Origin: Acidobacteriota bacterium
Lineage (GTDB): Bacteria > Acidobacteriota > Blastocatellia > Pyrinomonadales > Pyrinomonadaceae
NCBI GenBank assembly: GCA_016713675.1
Contig: JADJOS010000005.1
Location: 62,001 to 126,000 of the forward strand
Direction: 5' to 3'
Length of the DNA stretch: 64,000 nucleotides
Position numbers and translations under genes: made by a program. Under the pieces are notes generated by a model that was given only the letters and a program-made list of their open reading frames with translations, had not been told where the DNA came from and did no database searches. Positions 16,555 to 25,432 of this stretch are shown here, one piece after another. Numbering within the stretch: the first letter of the stretch is position 1; each line of letters starts with the position of its first letter.

Positions 16555-16701
16555 ACCGCAAAGGCTAAAAAAGAAAGTCCAAAAATGCAAACACGTCGCG
16601 GTTTATGTAAGATATGCGTCAGAACATAAACGAACGAGCAGGAACAAGCAGGCGGCCTTTGTTTTTTCTGCCGAATCATACTATCTCCTAAATACTGACT
16701 T

Positions 16702-17991
16702 ATGGCCAATGACCTATTCCGCATTAGTTCGAGATCTCAGCTAGTTCGCCTTTTTTTGGGCGTAGCTCTAATTGCGGCATTACTGTTTGCCTGGGTCGCG
16801 ACGCGACGTCAGATCGGCAGCATGCTGGCTGACCTGACTTCGGCGGCAGATCCGAACGCCGACCAGATCGTCTCGGTTGCCAGGGGTATGTCACCGTCCG
16901 ATCCGCGAGGGGCTTGGCTTCAGGCTTCGCTGGAAAAAAATATATTCTCAGTTGAACGAACAGAATCAGCCGTTAAGCTATTCGAATTGTCTGTTAGGCT
17001 TTCTCCAAACGATTATAGATGGTGGATCGAACTTGCAAGATCCTACGAACAAGCCGAACGCCCCGCCGAGGCCGAGGGGGCGTTGAAAAGAGCACATGAG
17101 ATAGCCCCGGAGTATGCCTTTGTAAAGTGGCAAATGGGTAATTTCTACCTCCGTCAGAACCGTATTGACGAAGCTTTCGCCGCCTTGAAGGGAGCAACCC
17201 GAAACAACCATGTCTACAGGGAACAGGCATTTTCGTTAGCTTGGGAATATTTTGACAAAGATCCGGAAAAAGTCGAATCGATCGCAGCAGACCAGCCTGA
17301 GGTCTATGCCGAGTTAGCGTTGTTCTACGCTGCGCGAGGCCGTGCGTCGGATTCGGTCCGGATTTGGAACCGGCTCACTGACGCGGAAAAGGCGATCTAT
17401 CCAAATATTACAAAGGTAATGGCCCAAGGTTTGTACGATAAGCGTTTTTTTCCGGAATCTCTAGAGTTTGCCCGTCAGGTTGGGATAGATTCGGAAACTC
17501 AGCCAAATACGATCTCGAACGGCGGCTTTGAAGGCGCTATAACCAATATCGATGAGACATTTTTTGGCTGGCGGTTGAACCGGTCCGAAGGGAAACTCGA
17601 TGTCGGAGCCGATGGCAGTGTAAAACGCACCGGTTCTCGAAGTCTGCGATTTTCATTTCGCGGTTATGCAAAAGCGGAACTTTACAACGTATTTCAGACG
17701 GTCATTGTCTCGCCCGGCAAAAACTACAGGCTGCGTTTTTGGGTGAGGACAGAGGGACTCAAGAGCGGAGGCCTTCCGCAGGTCGAGATCGTTAACGCGA
17801 ATGACGATAAGATATTAGTCAACTCAAAGCCTTTTCCCTCCGGTACGAATGATTGGCAGGAGTTTGAAGTTGCATTTTCGACACCCGATAACTGCACGGG
17901 GATCGTGGTGCGGACCTCACGTGTGTATTGCGGCGACAATTGTCCGATGGTGGGAACGATCTGGTACGACGATTTCTCGTTGAACAACTGA
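16702..17991 (+). CDS. Membrane-anchored TPR protein with C-terminal carbohydrate-binding-like domain
   Basis: The 429-residue protein has one N-terminal transmembrane helix (about 13-31), tetratricopeptide-like repeats from about 85 to 250 (PNDYRWWIELARSYEQAERPAEAEGAL and following), then a beta-sandwich of the CBM4/9 type (ISNGGFEGAITNIDETFFGWRL to the end), recognisable by the N-terminal NGGFE and C-terminal IWYDDFSL. It is followed 4 nt later by an O-antigen ligase-like gene, suggesting a role in surface polysaccharide assembly or export. The exact role is not known. Confidence 0.75.
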   Translation: MANDLFRISSRSQLVRLFLGVALIAALLFAWVATRRQIGSMLADLTSAADPNADQIVSVARGMSPSDPRGAWLQASLEKNIFSVERTESAVKLFELSVRLSPNDYRWWIELARSYEQAERPAEAEGALKRAHEIAPEYAFVKWQMGNFYLRQNRIDEAFAALKGATRNNHVYREQAFSLAWEYFDKDPEKVESIAADQPEVYAELALFYAARGRASDSVRIWNRLTDAEKAIYPNITKVMAQGLYDKRFFPESLEFARQVGIDSETQPNTISNGGFEGAITNIDETFFGWRLNRSEGKLDVGADGSVKRTGSRSLRFSFRGYAKAELYNVFQTVIVSPGKNYRLRFWVRTEGLKSGGLPQVEIVNANDDKILVNSKPFPSGTNDWQEFEVAFSTPDNCTGIVVRTSRVYCGDNCPMVGTIWYDDFSLNN

Positions 17992-17995
17992 TCAT

Positions 17996-19363
17996 ATGAC
18001 GTTAGCAAACAAATCGATCTTCTTCCTCATTTGTACGATCATGATCGTCGCAACGATGCTTTACGGCACCGTTCATCAGCCGACGATCGCACTTTTCTAT
18101 TTCGTTGTTGCGTTGATGATGGTTTTGTGGGCCGTTGATAGTTTTTTAAGCCGCGAATTAGCGGTCAGCCGCAGTTTGATACAGATGCCGATCTACGCAA
18201 CGGCGATCTACGGATTCGTTCAGATCGTGCCTTTCGGCACGTCACCCGCGATCGGGGGTATACAAGGAATACCTCGGACGATATCGCTGGCTCCATTTGA
18301 AACGGAGATGACTGCGTTTCATTATTTGGCATTCGGTTTCCTGCTTTCGATCGTGCTCTCCAGCCTAAACAGCGCAAAGCGGATCGGTAAACTGGTCACC
18401 GTTATCGCAGTCTTTGGTTTTGCTTTCGCCTTCTTCGCAATTTTGCAGTCGTTCTTGAGCCCGGGAAAGATCTTTGGCATATATGAGCGTTTCGGGGCGT
18501 ATCCGTTCGGGACGTTCGTGAGTCGCCACAATTTTGCCGCATTCATGGAAATGACCATCGCATTACCACTCGGACTTTTGCTTTCAGGGAGCGTTAGTCG
18601 GGACAAGAAGCTCCTTTACGTGACAGCGATCGCATTGATGGGAGTTGCACTTTTGCTAAGCGGTTCCCGCGGGGGGCTCGTAGCAACATTGTCGGCGGTC
18701 TTCCTGATCATAATTCTAACGACAAAGGCACGAGGTGCGAAAAAGATAGCGATCCGGGCGGCACTTTCCATCGGGCTTGTTGCTGCGGTTGTGGCCGGAA
18801 CGATGTTCGTCGGTGGTGAATCTTCACTGACGAGGATCGCTGAAACAGCCGCGTCAAAAGACGTTACAACGAACCGCACGCACATCTGGGCGATCACGCT
18901 GAACGTGATCAAGAGCAATTTGCCGTTTGGTGCTGGGTTAGGGGCGTTTGGCCAGGCATACACGCCGCATGACGATTTCAGTGGGCTTGAACGAGTCGAG
19001 CAGGCGCACAATGATTATTTGCAGGTAATTGCCGATATGGGGCTCGTCGGAGTTGCGATCGGAGCATGGTTCCTATTCTTGTTGTTCCGCACGGGAAAAA
19101 AGAACGTTAGAACAAGAAATACTTTTCGAAGGGGTGTCGCTGTCGGAGCGGCGGGCGGCATATTCGCAATTCTGGTGCATAGTATCTTTGATTTCGTGCT
19201 GCACACGACCGCGATATCGTTGTTGTTCGTAATTTTGATCGGGCTGTTGGTAGCGGCAGGACGGGAATATGATGACGACGAACATGAAGAAGATGATGGC
19301 CGGCGCCATCACCGATCCAAGGCGGTGGTCAAGCCGTTTTCGAATCGCCGCTCGCGGGTTTGA
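17996..19363 (+). CDS. O-antigen ligase/polymerase-family membrane protein
   Basis: The 455-residue protein has about ten to twelve transmembrane segments. The Wzy_C/WaaL signature region is present: RFGAYPFGTFVSRHNFAAFMEM, then LLLSGSRGGLVA and, in the large periplasmic loop, RTHIWAITLNVIKSNLPFGAGLGAFG ending VEQAHNDYLQVIADMGLVG, with the conserved His. These enzymes join or polymerise lipid-linked sugar chains at the periplasmic face. The upstream TPR/CBM gene is 4 nt away and probably functions with it. Its 3' end overlaps the convergent pssA by 35 nt. Confidence 0.82.
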   Translation: MTLANKSIFFLICTIMIVATMLYGTVHQPTIALFYFVVALMMVLWAVDSFLSRELAVSRSLIQMPIYATAIYGFVQIVPFGTSPAIGGIQGIPRTISLAPFETEMTAFHYLAFGFLLSIVLSSLNSAKRIGKLVTVIAVFGFAFAFFAILQSFLSPGKIFGIYERFGAYPFGTFVSRHNFAAFMEMTIALPLGLLLSGSVSRDKKLLYVTAIALMGVALLLSGSRGGLVATLSAVFLIIILTTKARGAKKIAIRAALSIGLVAAVVAGTMFVGGESSLTRIAETAASKDVTTNRTHIWAITLNVIKSNLPFGAGLGAFGQAYTPHDDFSGLERVEQAHNDYLQVIADMGLVGVAIGAWFLFLLFRTGKKNVRTRNTFRRGVAVGAAGGIFAILVHSIFDFVLHTTAISLLFVILIGLLVAAGREYDDDEHEEDDGRRHHRSKAVVKPFSNRRSRV

Positions 19364-20198
19364 CGGTCAGAGCCCTGAATGCCCACCAGACCAGTCCGTG
19401 CACGACGTATACGCCCGAAATGGCAAGCAATGCGTACTGGGAATAAAGATATACGAACATTGCCAGCCCGGCGAACAAGACCACAAGCAAGATGCCCTGC
19501 GGGCCGGCACCGGCGGTTTTCATGCTCGAGTAGCGGATCTTGCTGACCATTAAAACGCCAAGGACGGCGATCAGGGCCATTAGAGCATAGCCGTAATATT
19601 GGCCGGACACCTCGCCGTACGAACTGAGCGGCATTGGAGCAAAGTGGATGATCGAGGCGAGCAAGCCGCCGGCCGGAGGTATCGGCAGGCCGACAAAGTT
19701 CTTTTTATCTACCTTGGTCGCACCTTCCTCGAGCTTGACGGGCCTGGTTGCCTGCAAGTTGAATCTCGCAAGCCGAAACGCACCGCACATCAGATAAGCG
19801 AACAGCAGAAACATGCCGACGTTGTGCGAGAGGCTGTTTTCGGTGTATACGCCGCCGAATGACCATGCGTAAACAAGCGCGGTAGGTGCAATGCCGAATG
19901 TGAGCACATCTGCCAGCGAATCAAACTGAACGCCGATCTCGGTGGCTGTCCTGGTCGCACGGGCAACCCGTCCGTCGATCGTATCGAACAAGATCGCGAG
20001 TCCGATCGCCAACGCCGCCATATTGAAATAATGAGCAGCCGATTCGAGATCGCCAAACGAAGCGTGATAGCCGCGGATCGACATCATCACGGCCAAAAAG
20101 CCCATAGCCACATTTGCCGCCGTAAACAGCGTCGGAATGACGTATAGCCCTTTCTTTAGCCCCCGATGCGGAGGTCTGTTGTCGTTTTCGTCGTCCAT
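19329..20198 (-). CDS. pssA: CDP-diacylglycerol-serine O-phosphatidyltransferase
   Basis: The 289-residue membrane enzyme makes phosphatidylserine. The CDP-alcohol phosphatidyltransferase motif DG-X2-AR-X8-G-X3-D-X3-D is complete in DTIDGRVARATRTATEIG followed by VQFDSLADVLTFG. About seven to eight helices follow the usual order for the Bacillus-type PssA. A phosphatidylserine decarboxylase gene lies directly upstream on the same strand, giving the two-step route to phosphatidylethanolamine. The intervening 68 nt contain a palindromic repeat. Confidence 0.9.
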   Translation of the reverse strand: MDDENDNRPPHRGLKKGLYVIPTLFTAANVAMGFLAVMMSIRGYHASFGDLESAAHYFNMAALAIGLAILFDTIDGRVARATRTATEIGVQFDSLADVLTFGIAPTALVYAWSFGGVYTENSLSHNVGMFLLFAYLMCGAFRLARFNLQATRPVKLEEGATKVDKKNFVGLPIPPAGGLLASIIHFAPMPLSSYGEVSGQYYGYALMALIAVLGVLMVSKIRYSSMKTAGAGPQGILLVVLFAGLAMFVYLYSQYALLAISGVYVVHGLVWWAFRALTVKPASGDSKTA

Positions 20199-20202
20199 AC
20201 GA

Positions 20203-20284
20203 ATTCAGTGAATAACTAACAACTAACAATGAAAAATTTAAGAAATAGATCTTTCACTGCTTACTATTACCTATTCACTGTTAA
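20203..20284. repeat. Imperfect palindromic repeat between psd and pssA
   Basis: CAGTGAATAACTAACAACTA on the left and, in reverse complement, CAGTGAATAGGTAATAGTAA on the right form an imperfect inverted repeat of about 27-nt arms. The right arm contains the stop and last codons of psd (encoding about LTVNR). Confidence 0.6.
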
Positions 20285-20875
20285 CTTTCCTATCACCGTT
20301 TCTCCGCCGACCACGCGGTCGCCGACCTTGACCATGATCTCGGTATCGGCGGGCATCAGCAGATCGGTGCGAGAACTGAACTTGATCAATCCAAATTTTT
20401 CGCCGCGTCCAAGTTTATCACCTTCCTTTGGCCAACAGACAATGCGACGCGCCAATATTCCGGCGATCTGCGTGCACGAAACGGTCACGCCGTCGCCCTC
20501 GATGAGGAGCGTGTTGCGTTCGTTCTCAAAGCTTGCCTTGTCGTTTGTGGCCGGCATTTTCTTGCCCGGAGTGTAGGTGAGTTTCGTAATCGTGCCCGCG
20601 ATAGGCGAGCGGTTGATGTGAACGTCGATCGGCGAGAGGAACACGCTGACGACCTTGCCGTCCGCAGTTTCGTCGATCCGTGTGACACGCCCGTCGGCTG
20701 CGGAAACGACGATATTCGGCTCGGTCGGGATGTTGCGCTTCGGGTCGCGGAAGAAATACATCATGAACAGAGCGACCGCCACTAAAGGAACGATCGGTAT
20801 CCACAACGAAAACAAAGCAAACCCCACCGCAGCAAACAGCGGAACCAGCACAAAAGGTAATCCTTCTTTAACCAT
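20267..20875 (-). CDS. psd: Phosphatidylserine decarboxylase (short archaeal-like type)
   Basis: The 202-residue proenzyme has two N-terminal helices and the short-type PSD core (SAADGRVTRIDE, FLSPIDVHINRSPIAG). It self-cleaves to create a pyruvoyl group; in relatives the site is Gly-Ser in GLIKFGSR. Here the reading is KFGLIKFSSRTD, so the residue before the pyruvoyl serine is Ser instead of Gly. The rest of the site is intact. The last codons lie in a palindromic repeat. It pairs with downstream pssA for phosphatidylethanolamine synthesis. Confidence 0.88.
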   Translation of the reverse strand: MVKEGLPFVLVPLFAAVGFALFSLWIPIVPLVAVALFMMYFFRDPKRNIPTEPNIVVSAADGRVTRIDETADGKVVSVFLSPIDVHINRSPIAGTITKLTYTPGKKMPATNDKASFENERNTLLIEGDGVTVSCTQIAGILARRIVCWPKEGDKLGRGEKFGLIKFSSRTDLLMPADTEIMVKVGDRVVGGETVIGKLTVNR

Positions 20876-20878
20876 AGA

Positions 20879-21017
20879 AAGCGATCAGCGGAAAAGCGAT
20901 AAGCGATAGGCAATAAGCAGCAAAGCCTGAAGCAATGTAATGCTTTATACTACACAATCTCAGCAAATTTATCGAAAGCCTCCAGCTCATCGCTTATCGC
21001 TTATAGCTAATCGCTTA
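20879..21017. repeat. Palindromic repeat of AGCGATAAGCGATA type
   Basis: The left arm (AAGCGATAAGCGATAGGCAA around 20894) and right arm (CATCGCTTATCGCTTATAGC around 20992) are inverted copies separated by about 60 nt. It fills the gap upstream of psd. Confidence 0.65.
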
Positions 21018-21023
21018 CCGCAA

Positions 21024-21056
21024 TAAAAAGGCCCGGCGTCGCAAAAACACCGGGCT
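21024..21056 (-). terminator. Factor-independent terminator of the small membrane protein gene
   Basis: On the minus strand GCCCGG...CCGGGC forms a stem with a loop of about 13 nt, followed by CTTTTTATT. It lies 27 nt after the stop of the gene at 21083-21292. Confidence 0.75.
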
Positions 21057-21082
21057 AAAGAGGAGGATCGTATGAAGAAACC

Positions 21083-21292
21083 TTAGGCTCTTATGGGATT
21101 ATCCTTTGCATAGCTATAAGCACACCAGCCGGCGAACAGATGGACGACCCATCCCAAAACACCAACGCTGCCGATCCACGAAACACCGGTCAGCACCAGC
21201 CAGATTATTCCGATAATAATTCTTCCGTTATATATCTGACCGATCCCGGGAATCAGTAAACTAAGTATGCCTGCCAGTAAAGGTTCTCTCAT
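21083..21292 (-). CDS. Small TM2-like membrane protein
   Basis: The protein has 69 residues: MREPLLAGILSLLIPGIGQIYNG, then IIIGIIWLVLTG and a second helix ending CAYSYAKDNPIRA. The PGIGQIYNG turn between helices is typical of short TM2/YrhK-like proteins. The start is not certain: GGAGG lies 13 nt before this ATG, and a TTG three codons upstream has better spacing. A strong terminator follows. The function of the family is unknown. Confidence 0.7.
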   Translation of the reverse strand: MREPLLAGILSLLIPGIGQIYNGRIIIGIIWLVLTGVSWIGSVGVLGWVVHLFAGWCAYSYAKDNPIRA

Positions 21293-21459
21293 ATCACTCA
21301 AAGTGCCTCCACAATAGTAATACGCCCGCCAACGATTTTGTTCCACTATTTACAAAAACCAAAAAGCCGCGGGAGCGATGACATGGACCCACACCAATAA
21401 TTATCCAAGTGTATCGGACACGAGTTTGTAGTGAGAGTCGGACCAGACTTGGAGATCAA

Positions 21460-23238
21460 TTAGAATTTCCAGAATACCGGTATCAAGACCGTAGCCAGTA
21501 TCCAAAAGATTATGTTGAGCGGGGTTCCAACCCTGACGAAATCGAAGAACTTGTACTGTCCGGGCCCGTAGATCATCGTGTTAGTTTGATAGCCGACCGG
21601 CGTCATGAAGCTGGCAGATGCTGCAAACGTGACGGCCACGAGAAACGGCTCAGGGTTTACACCGAGCGTCGCGGCGGTTGCGATCGCGATCGGGGCAAGC
21701 AGTGCCGCCGTCGCATTATTCGACATCATTTCGGTCAAAATCGATGTCAGCAGGCAAAGGGCTGAAACTAAAGCAATAAGGCCAAGCGTTCCGACAGTCG
21801 AAACCAGTAGTGTCGAGATGATGCGTGCCTCACCGGTCTTTTCGAGTGCGATCCCGAGCGATAAGACGCCCGCAAGGAGAAAGATGATCTTCCAGTCGAT
21901 CGCTTGATACGCTTCGTCGAGCGTGATGCATTTTGTCAGAACCAGCAGGATCGCACCGATCGCGGCGGCAACGACGATCGGTGCAACATTCAGACTTGCG
22001 GCAAGGATGACTCCAATAACGATGACCGTTGCGATCACGACCTTGTCGCGCCGAAATTCGACAGCTTCCAGTTCTGACGTCACGATGAATTCCTTGTTCC
22101 GCTTGAATGCATTAAGCCTGTCCTGGTGAATTTCGAGGAGCAAGACATCGCCTCCGCTTAGGACGGTGTCGGAAAGTTTCTCGCGTAAAAGCTCGCCTCG
22201 GTGGCGAATCGCAAGAACGGTAGCACCGTAGTTCTCGCGGAAATTGGATCTTTGGAGCGTGCTGCGGACGAGTGGTGAATTTGGAACTACAACGGCTTCG
22301 ATCAAACGATAGTCTTGCGAGGTTAGGCTATCGTCGCCCCATTTTGCCTGCGGTTTGAAGATTATGCCGGTGCGTTCCTGCAGGGTGCGAATTTTCTCCA
22401 GATCGCAACGTACCAGCAGGTGATCGTTTGAACGTAAGATGACATTGCCCTTTGGCTGTTGGATCGTCTCGTCTTCGCGACGGATCTCAAGGATGCCAAT
22501 GTCGAGATCCTTTACGAGCGGGGAATCCTTGATCGCATAGCCTATTGAGGCCGCGTTAGGCAGCAGAACGATCTCTGTCAAATATTCACTGAGCGAAAAT
22601 GATTCCGTCAGATCGCCCTGGCCGCGGCGTTCGGGAATTAAACGAATGCCGACAAAAAGCATATAGGCCGTACCGGCCGCAAATAGGATCAGGCCGAGCG
22701 GTGCGAATTCGAACATCGAAAACGGCGGAAGGCCTTGCTCTTCAGCGATCGAACTGACCAATATGTTCGTCGATGAGCCGATCAGAGTACAAACCCCGCC
22801 AAACATGGACGCAAACGATACAGGCATTAATATTTTAGATACGCTAACACCGGTTTGGCGGGCGGCACCGAGAAGAATCGGCAGAAAGATCGCGATGACG
22901 GGAGTATTGTTAATAAATGCCGACAAAAAACCGACGATTATCATGACTGCAAGGATCGCCAAAACAAACGGTCCTTTGAAGATACGGGTAACTATATTGC
23001 CAAGAAAGCCAACCGCCCCGGTCTTAAACAGTCCGGCACTCAAAATGAACATCGCTCCGACTGTGATCGTTGCCGTGTTACTAAAACCGGCTAACCCTTG
23101 CGCAGGCGTGACGACACCGCTGACCAGGAGCAAGGCCATAACGAGGAGAGCGACAAGATCGACCGGTAATTTCTCGGTCACAAAGAGAAAAACCGCGAGC
23201 AGCAAAACTGCAAATACGAATATGATCTCAAAGTTCAT
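21460..23238 (-). CDS. SLC13/DASS-type transporter with two TrkA-C (RCK_C) domains
   Basis: The 592-residue protein has two blocks of membrane helices (about 1-195 and 390-592) separated by a cytoplasmic segment holding two RCK_C domains (about 205-290 and 300-375). This architecture is typical of the YfbS/SAC1-like group of sodium:dicarboxylate or sulfate symporters. The family repeats are visible: FINNTPVIAIFLPILLG and GSSTNILVSSIA in the first half, EMMSNNATAALLAPIAIA and PVGYQTNTMIYGPGQYKFFDF in the second. The substrate (sulfate, dicarboxylate or other anion) cannot be assigned. Confidence 0.88.
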   Translation of the reverse strand: MNFEIIFVFAVLLLAVFLFVTEKLPVDLVALLVMALLLVSGVVTPAQGLAGFSNTATITVGAMFILSAGLFKTGAVGFLGNIVTRIFKGPFVLAILAVMIIVGFLSAFINNTPVIAIFLPILLGAARQTGVSVSKILMPVSFASMFGGVCTLIGSSTNILVSSIAEEQGLPPFSMFEFAPLGLILFAAGTAYMLFVGIRLIPERRGQGDLTESFSLSEYLTEIVLLPNAASIGYAIKDSPLVKDLDIGILEIRREDETIQQPKGNVILRSNDHLLVRCDLEKIRTLQERTGIIFKPQAKWGDDSLTSQDYRLIEAVVVPNSPLVRSTLQRSNFRENYGATVLAIRHRGELLREKLSDTVLSGGDVLLLEIHQDRLNAFKRNKEFIVTSELEAVEFRRDKVVIATVIVIGVILAASLNVAPIVVAAAIGAILLVLTKCITLDEAYQAIDWKIIFLLAGVLSLGIALEKTGEARIISTLLVSTVGTLGLIALVSALCLLTSILTEMMSNNATAALLAPIAIATAATLGVNPEPFLVAVTFAASASFMTPVGYQTNTMIYGPGQYKFFDFVRVGTPLNIIFWILATVLIPVFWKF

Positions 23239-23400
23239 AGGGCCACTTGCGAACAGTCAGATGTGTTTGAGTTGTCTTTTTTTTAGTTGAAATAGGCTCT
23301 TTTTTAGAGAGATCAAGTCGTTCGGCTCTCCGCGCTGTTAGATGACAGTGCCGAGGGGCAAAAGCTTCGTGAACCAAAATGATTGATGAAAAACGACTTT

Positions 23401-23856
23401 CTATGTCCCCTCGAACACCTTGCGGTACAAAACATAAAAGTCCGAAAGGCGATCCGCCGAGGCCGGGTCGCTGCGGGATAGCAGCGTAATTATTTCGTCC
23501 CGTTGAGAAAGCAACGGTTTTACGCTGTCTCGCTGGGCTTGCGACAGGGCCGAGTTATTCTCAAGTTCCAACTCCGACCGTAAACTGGTGAAAAAATCAC
23601 TTGCGGATTTACGTGCCGGTTCGTATTCACCGCGTCGAGCATTGATTACCGACGAGGCAAGCAGGTTTTGCAACTTAGCCGCTTTCAACTGAACCTGGAC
23701 TGCGGCAAGATCGTTTGCCCGGCTGCGAGCAGTCAGCCACATCGGAACGAATCCGATCAAAAATACGGCGAGCAGAACAGTCCCGTAGATCGCGACTTTT
23801 CTAAGTAACGGATTTTGCCAGATGTTATTTTCAGCACTTCCTTTTTCAGCGTTCAT
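23401..23856 (-). CDS. Hypothetical single-span protein with coiled-coil-like region
   Basis: From ATG 23856 (AAGGGGA about 7 nt upstream) the protein has 151 residues: a short cytoplasmic segment, one membrane helix (VAIYGTVLLAVFLIGFVPMW), then a helical periplasmic domain rich in Ala, Gln, Leu and Arg (LAAVQVQLKAAKLQNLLASS and following). I do not recognise a family. It stands alone; 286 nt upstream have no gene. Confidence 0.65.
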   Translation of the reverse strand: MNAEKGSAENNIWQNPLLRKVAIYGTVLLAVFLIGFVPMWLTARSRANDLAAVQVQLKAAKLQNLLASSVINARRGEYEPARKSASDFFTSLRSELELENNSALSQAQRDSVKPLLSQRDEIITLLSRSDPASADRLSDFYVLYRKVFEGT

Positions 23857-24130
23857 ATTTTCCCCTTGAATATTTGGACCCACAACATCAGGAAGGCGGT
23901 TGGATCTAATGAGACGTGGTAGCGGAGGCACGGACGTCTCGCACGAAAAAAAAGAAAGTCCGGGTCACTGCTCCCCATCCCTTCGATGGCCAACCGCTTC
24001 GGACGAAATAGCAAGATACAGTATCAGTTTACAGCATGGATCCCGATTTGTAATTTTTGCTCTGCCGGTTTTACAGCTACTCTCCGGAGCCTCTTCGCGC
24101 CGGTGTTTAGCCGGAACTCGGTAAGTTCGG

Positions 24131-24136
24131 TATAAT
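24131..24136 (+). promoter_or_regulatory. -10 element directly before glycosyltransferase start
   Basis: A perfect TATAAT ends 6 nt before the ATG at 24143, the same geometry as at arsR. No Shine-Dalgarno is visible, so a leaderless transcript is likely. Confidence 0.5.
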
Positions 24137-24142
24137 GGCCGT

Positions 24143-25423
24143 ATGACCATGAATGTCGGAATCGCGTTTGTCACGGGACGCAAGCATTTTCAGAATGTAT
24201 TGCGTACGTACGTGAACAATTGGTTGGAACACGGATTGATCGCCGACATGTCTGTTCGGCTGCATTTGTTTGTAGTTTACGATCTCGATTATTTCAATAC
24301 TAAGCGAAGCGATTATCGAAACATTGCACCCGCACTTTCCGAAAAGGTCGAATCGATAAACTTTTACGGCCGCAAGGCTCTAGACGAGGAAAGAGCAGAC
24401 TTGATCGCCCGCGGCATTATCGACAAGACCGAAGGCGACCTGATCTTTGGTGATGGCTATGCAAAGAAAAGGAACGCCGCGCTATATTTCGCCGCCAAGA
24501 AAAAGATGGACCGATTGCTGTTCATCGACGACGATGAATATCCGCTGGCCGTTGCCCGAAACAAAGCACAGAACCTGATCTGGACGGGACAAAGCGTTCT
24601 AGGAACACACCTGAAATGCGGTGGTGATGCAGACATCACCCACGGACATCACTGCGGATATATCTCGCCGATCCCCAAGATAAAGTTTAACGATGTGCTG
24701 ACGCAGGACGACTTTCGCGAGTTTATTGATGCGACAAGTAACGACATCATCAGCTGGGAAAGCGTGGAACGGACGATCATCGCGAACAATGGCGTGACAT
24801 ATGCCGATGCGGACCTAATAGAACAGGGTGGGACGAGCGAGGTCGAGGCAGTGTCGGGAATGAAATTTATCTCCGGGGCGAATCTATGCTTCAATCTCGA
24901 ACGTATTAGAACTTTGCCGGCGTTCTTCAACCCTCCGGAAGCACGCGGCGAAGATGCCTTTATGAGCACTACGCTCACTCCGTATAAGGTTATAAAAGTT
25001 CCGTGCTACACGTTTCACGACGCCTTTCTAGAATACAAACATCTGCTCAACGGCGTCCTGCCGACCGAACTGAGCGGCGTCAATGCACACGATGGATTCG
25101 TTCTCCAGCGTTTTATCAAGGCGGCGATAGGTTGGATTAGGTACAAACCTCTACTGACCTATATTACTCAGCGGGATCGGTACGAATTGGTGATCGACGA
25201 GATGACAAGGAAACTCGATTCAACCGTTCCGAAGCTGTGTGAATATTTCGGCACACAGCAGTTCGAACAGATCCGAACGGACTTGGCGAAGTACCATCGA
25301 AACGTCCGGCGACACTTTCGAACATTTGAGGCAACGAGAATTGCCTGGGCAAAAGTCACAAAGATGGTGGTGCCGATCGCATATTCAGTTTCTTCAGGCG
25401 TTGCCGAGGTGCTGGGACATTGA
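24143..25423 (+). CDS. Putative glycosyltransferase (GT-A-like)
   Basis: This 426-residue soluble protein begins MNVGIAFVTGRKHFQNVL, with a nucleotide-binding-like first strand. A DXD-like metal motif lies in RLLFIDDDEYP (about residues 131-141). Later parts include EAVSGMKFISGANLCFNLER and ARGEDAFMSTTL, reminiscent of the acceptor region GED of GT2-like enzymes. A C-terminal helical region of about 100 residues is added. The donor and acceptor are unknown. It converges with an aminotransferase-like gene (9-nt gap). Confidence 0.6.
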   Translation: MTMNVGIAFVTGRKHFQNVLRTYVNNWLEHGLIADMSVRLHLFVVYDLDYFNTKRSDYRNIAPALSEKVESINFYGRKALDEERADLIARGIIDKTEGDLIFGDGYAKKRNAALYFAAKKKMDRLLFIDDDEYPLAVARNKAQNLIWTGQSVLGTHLKCGGDADITHGHHCGYISPIPKIKFNDVLTQDDFREFIDATSNDIISWESVERTIIANNGVTYADADLIEQGGTSEVEAVSGMKFISGANLCFNLERIRTLPAFFNPPEARGEDAFMSTTLTPYKVIKVPCYTFHDAFLEYKHLLNGVLPTELSGVNAHDGFVLQRFIKAAIGWIRYKPLLTYITQRDRYELVIDEMTRKLDSTVPKLCEYFGTQQFEQIRTDLAKYHRNVRRHFRTFEATRIAWAKVTKMVVPIAYSVSSGVAEVLGH

Positions 25424-25432
25424 GGTAGCAAA

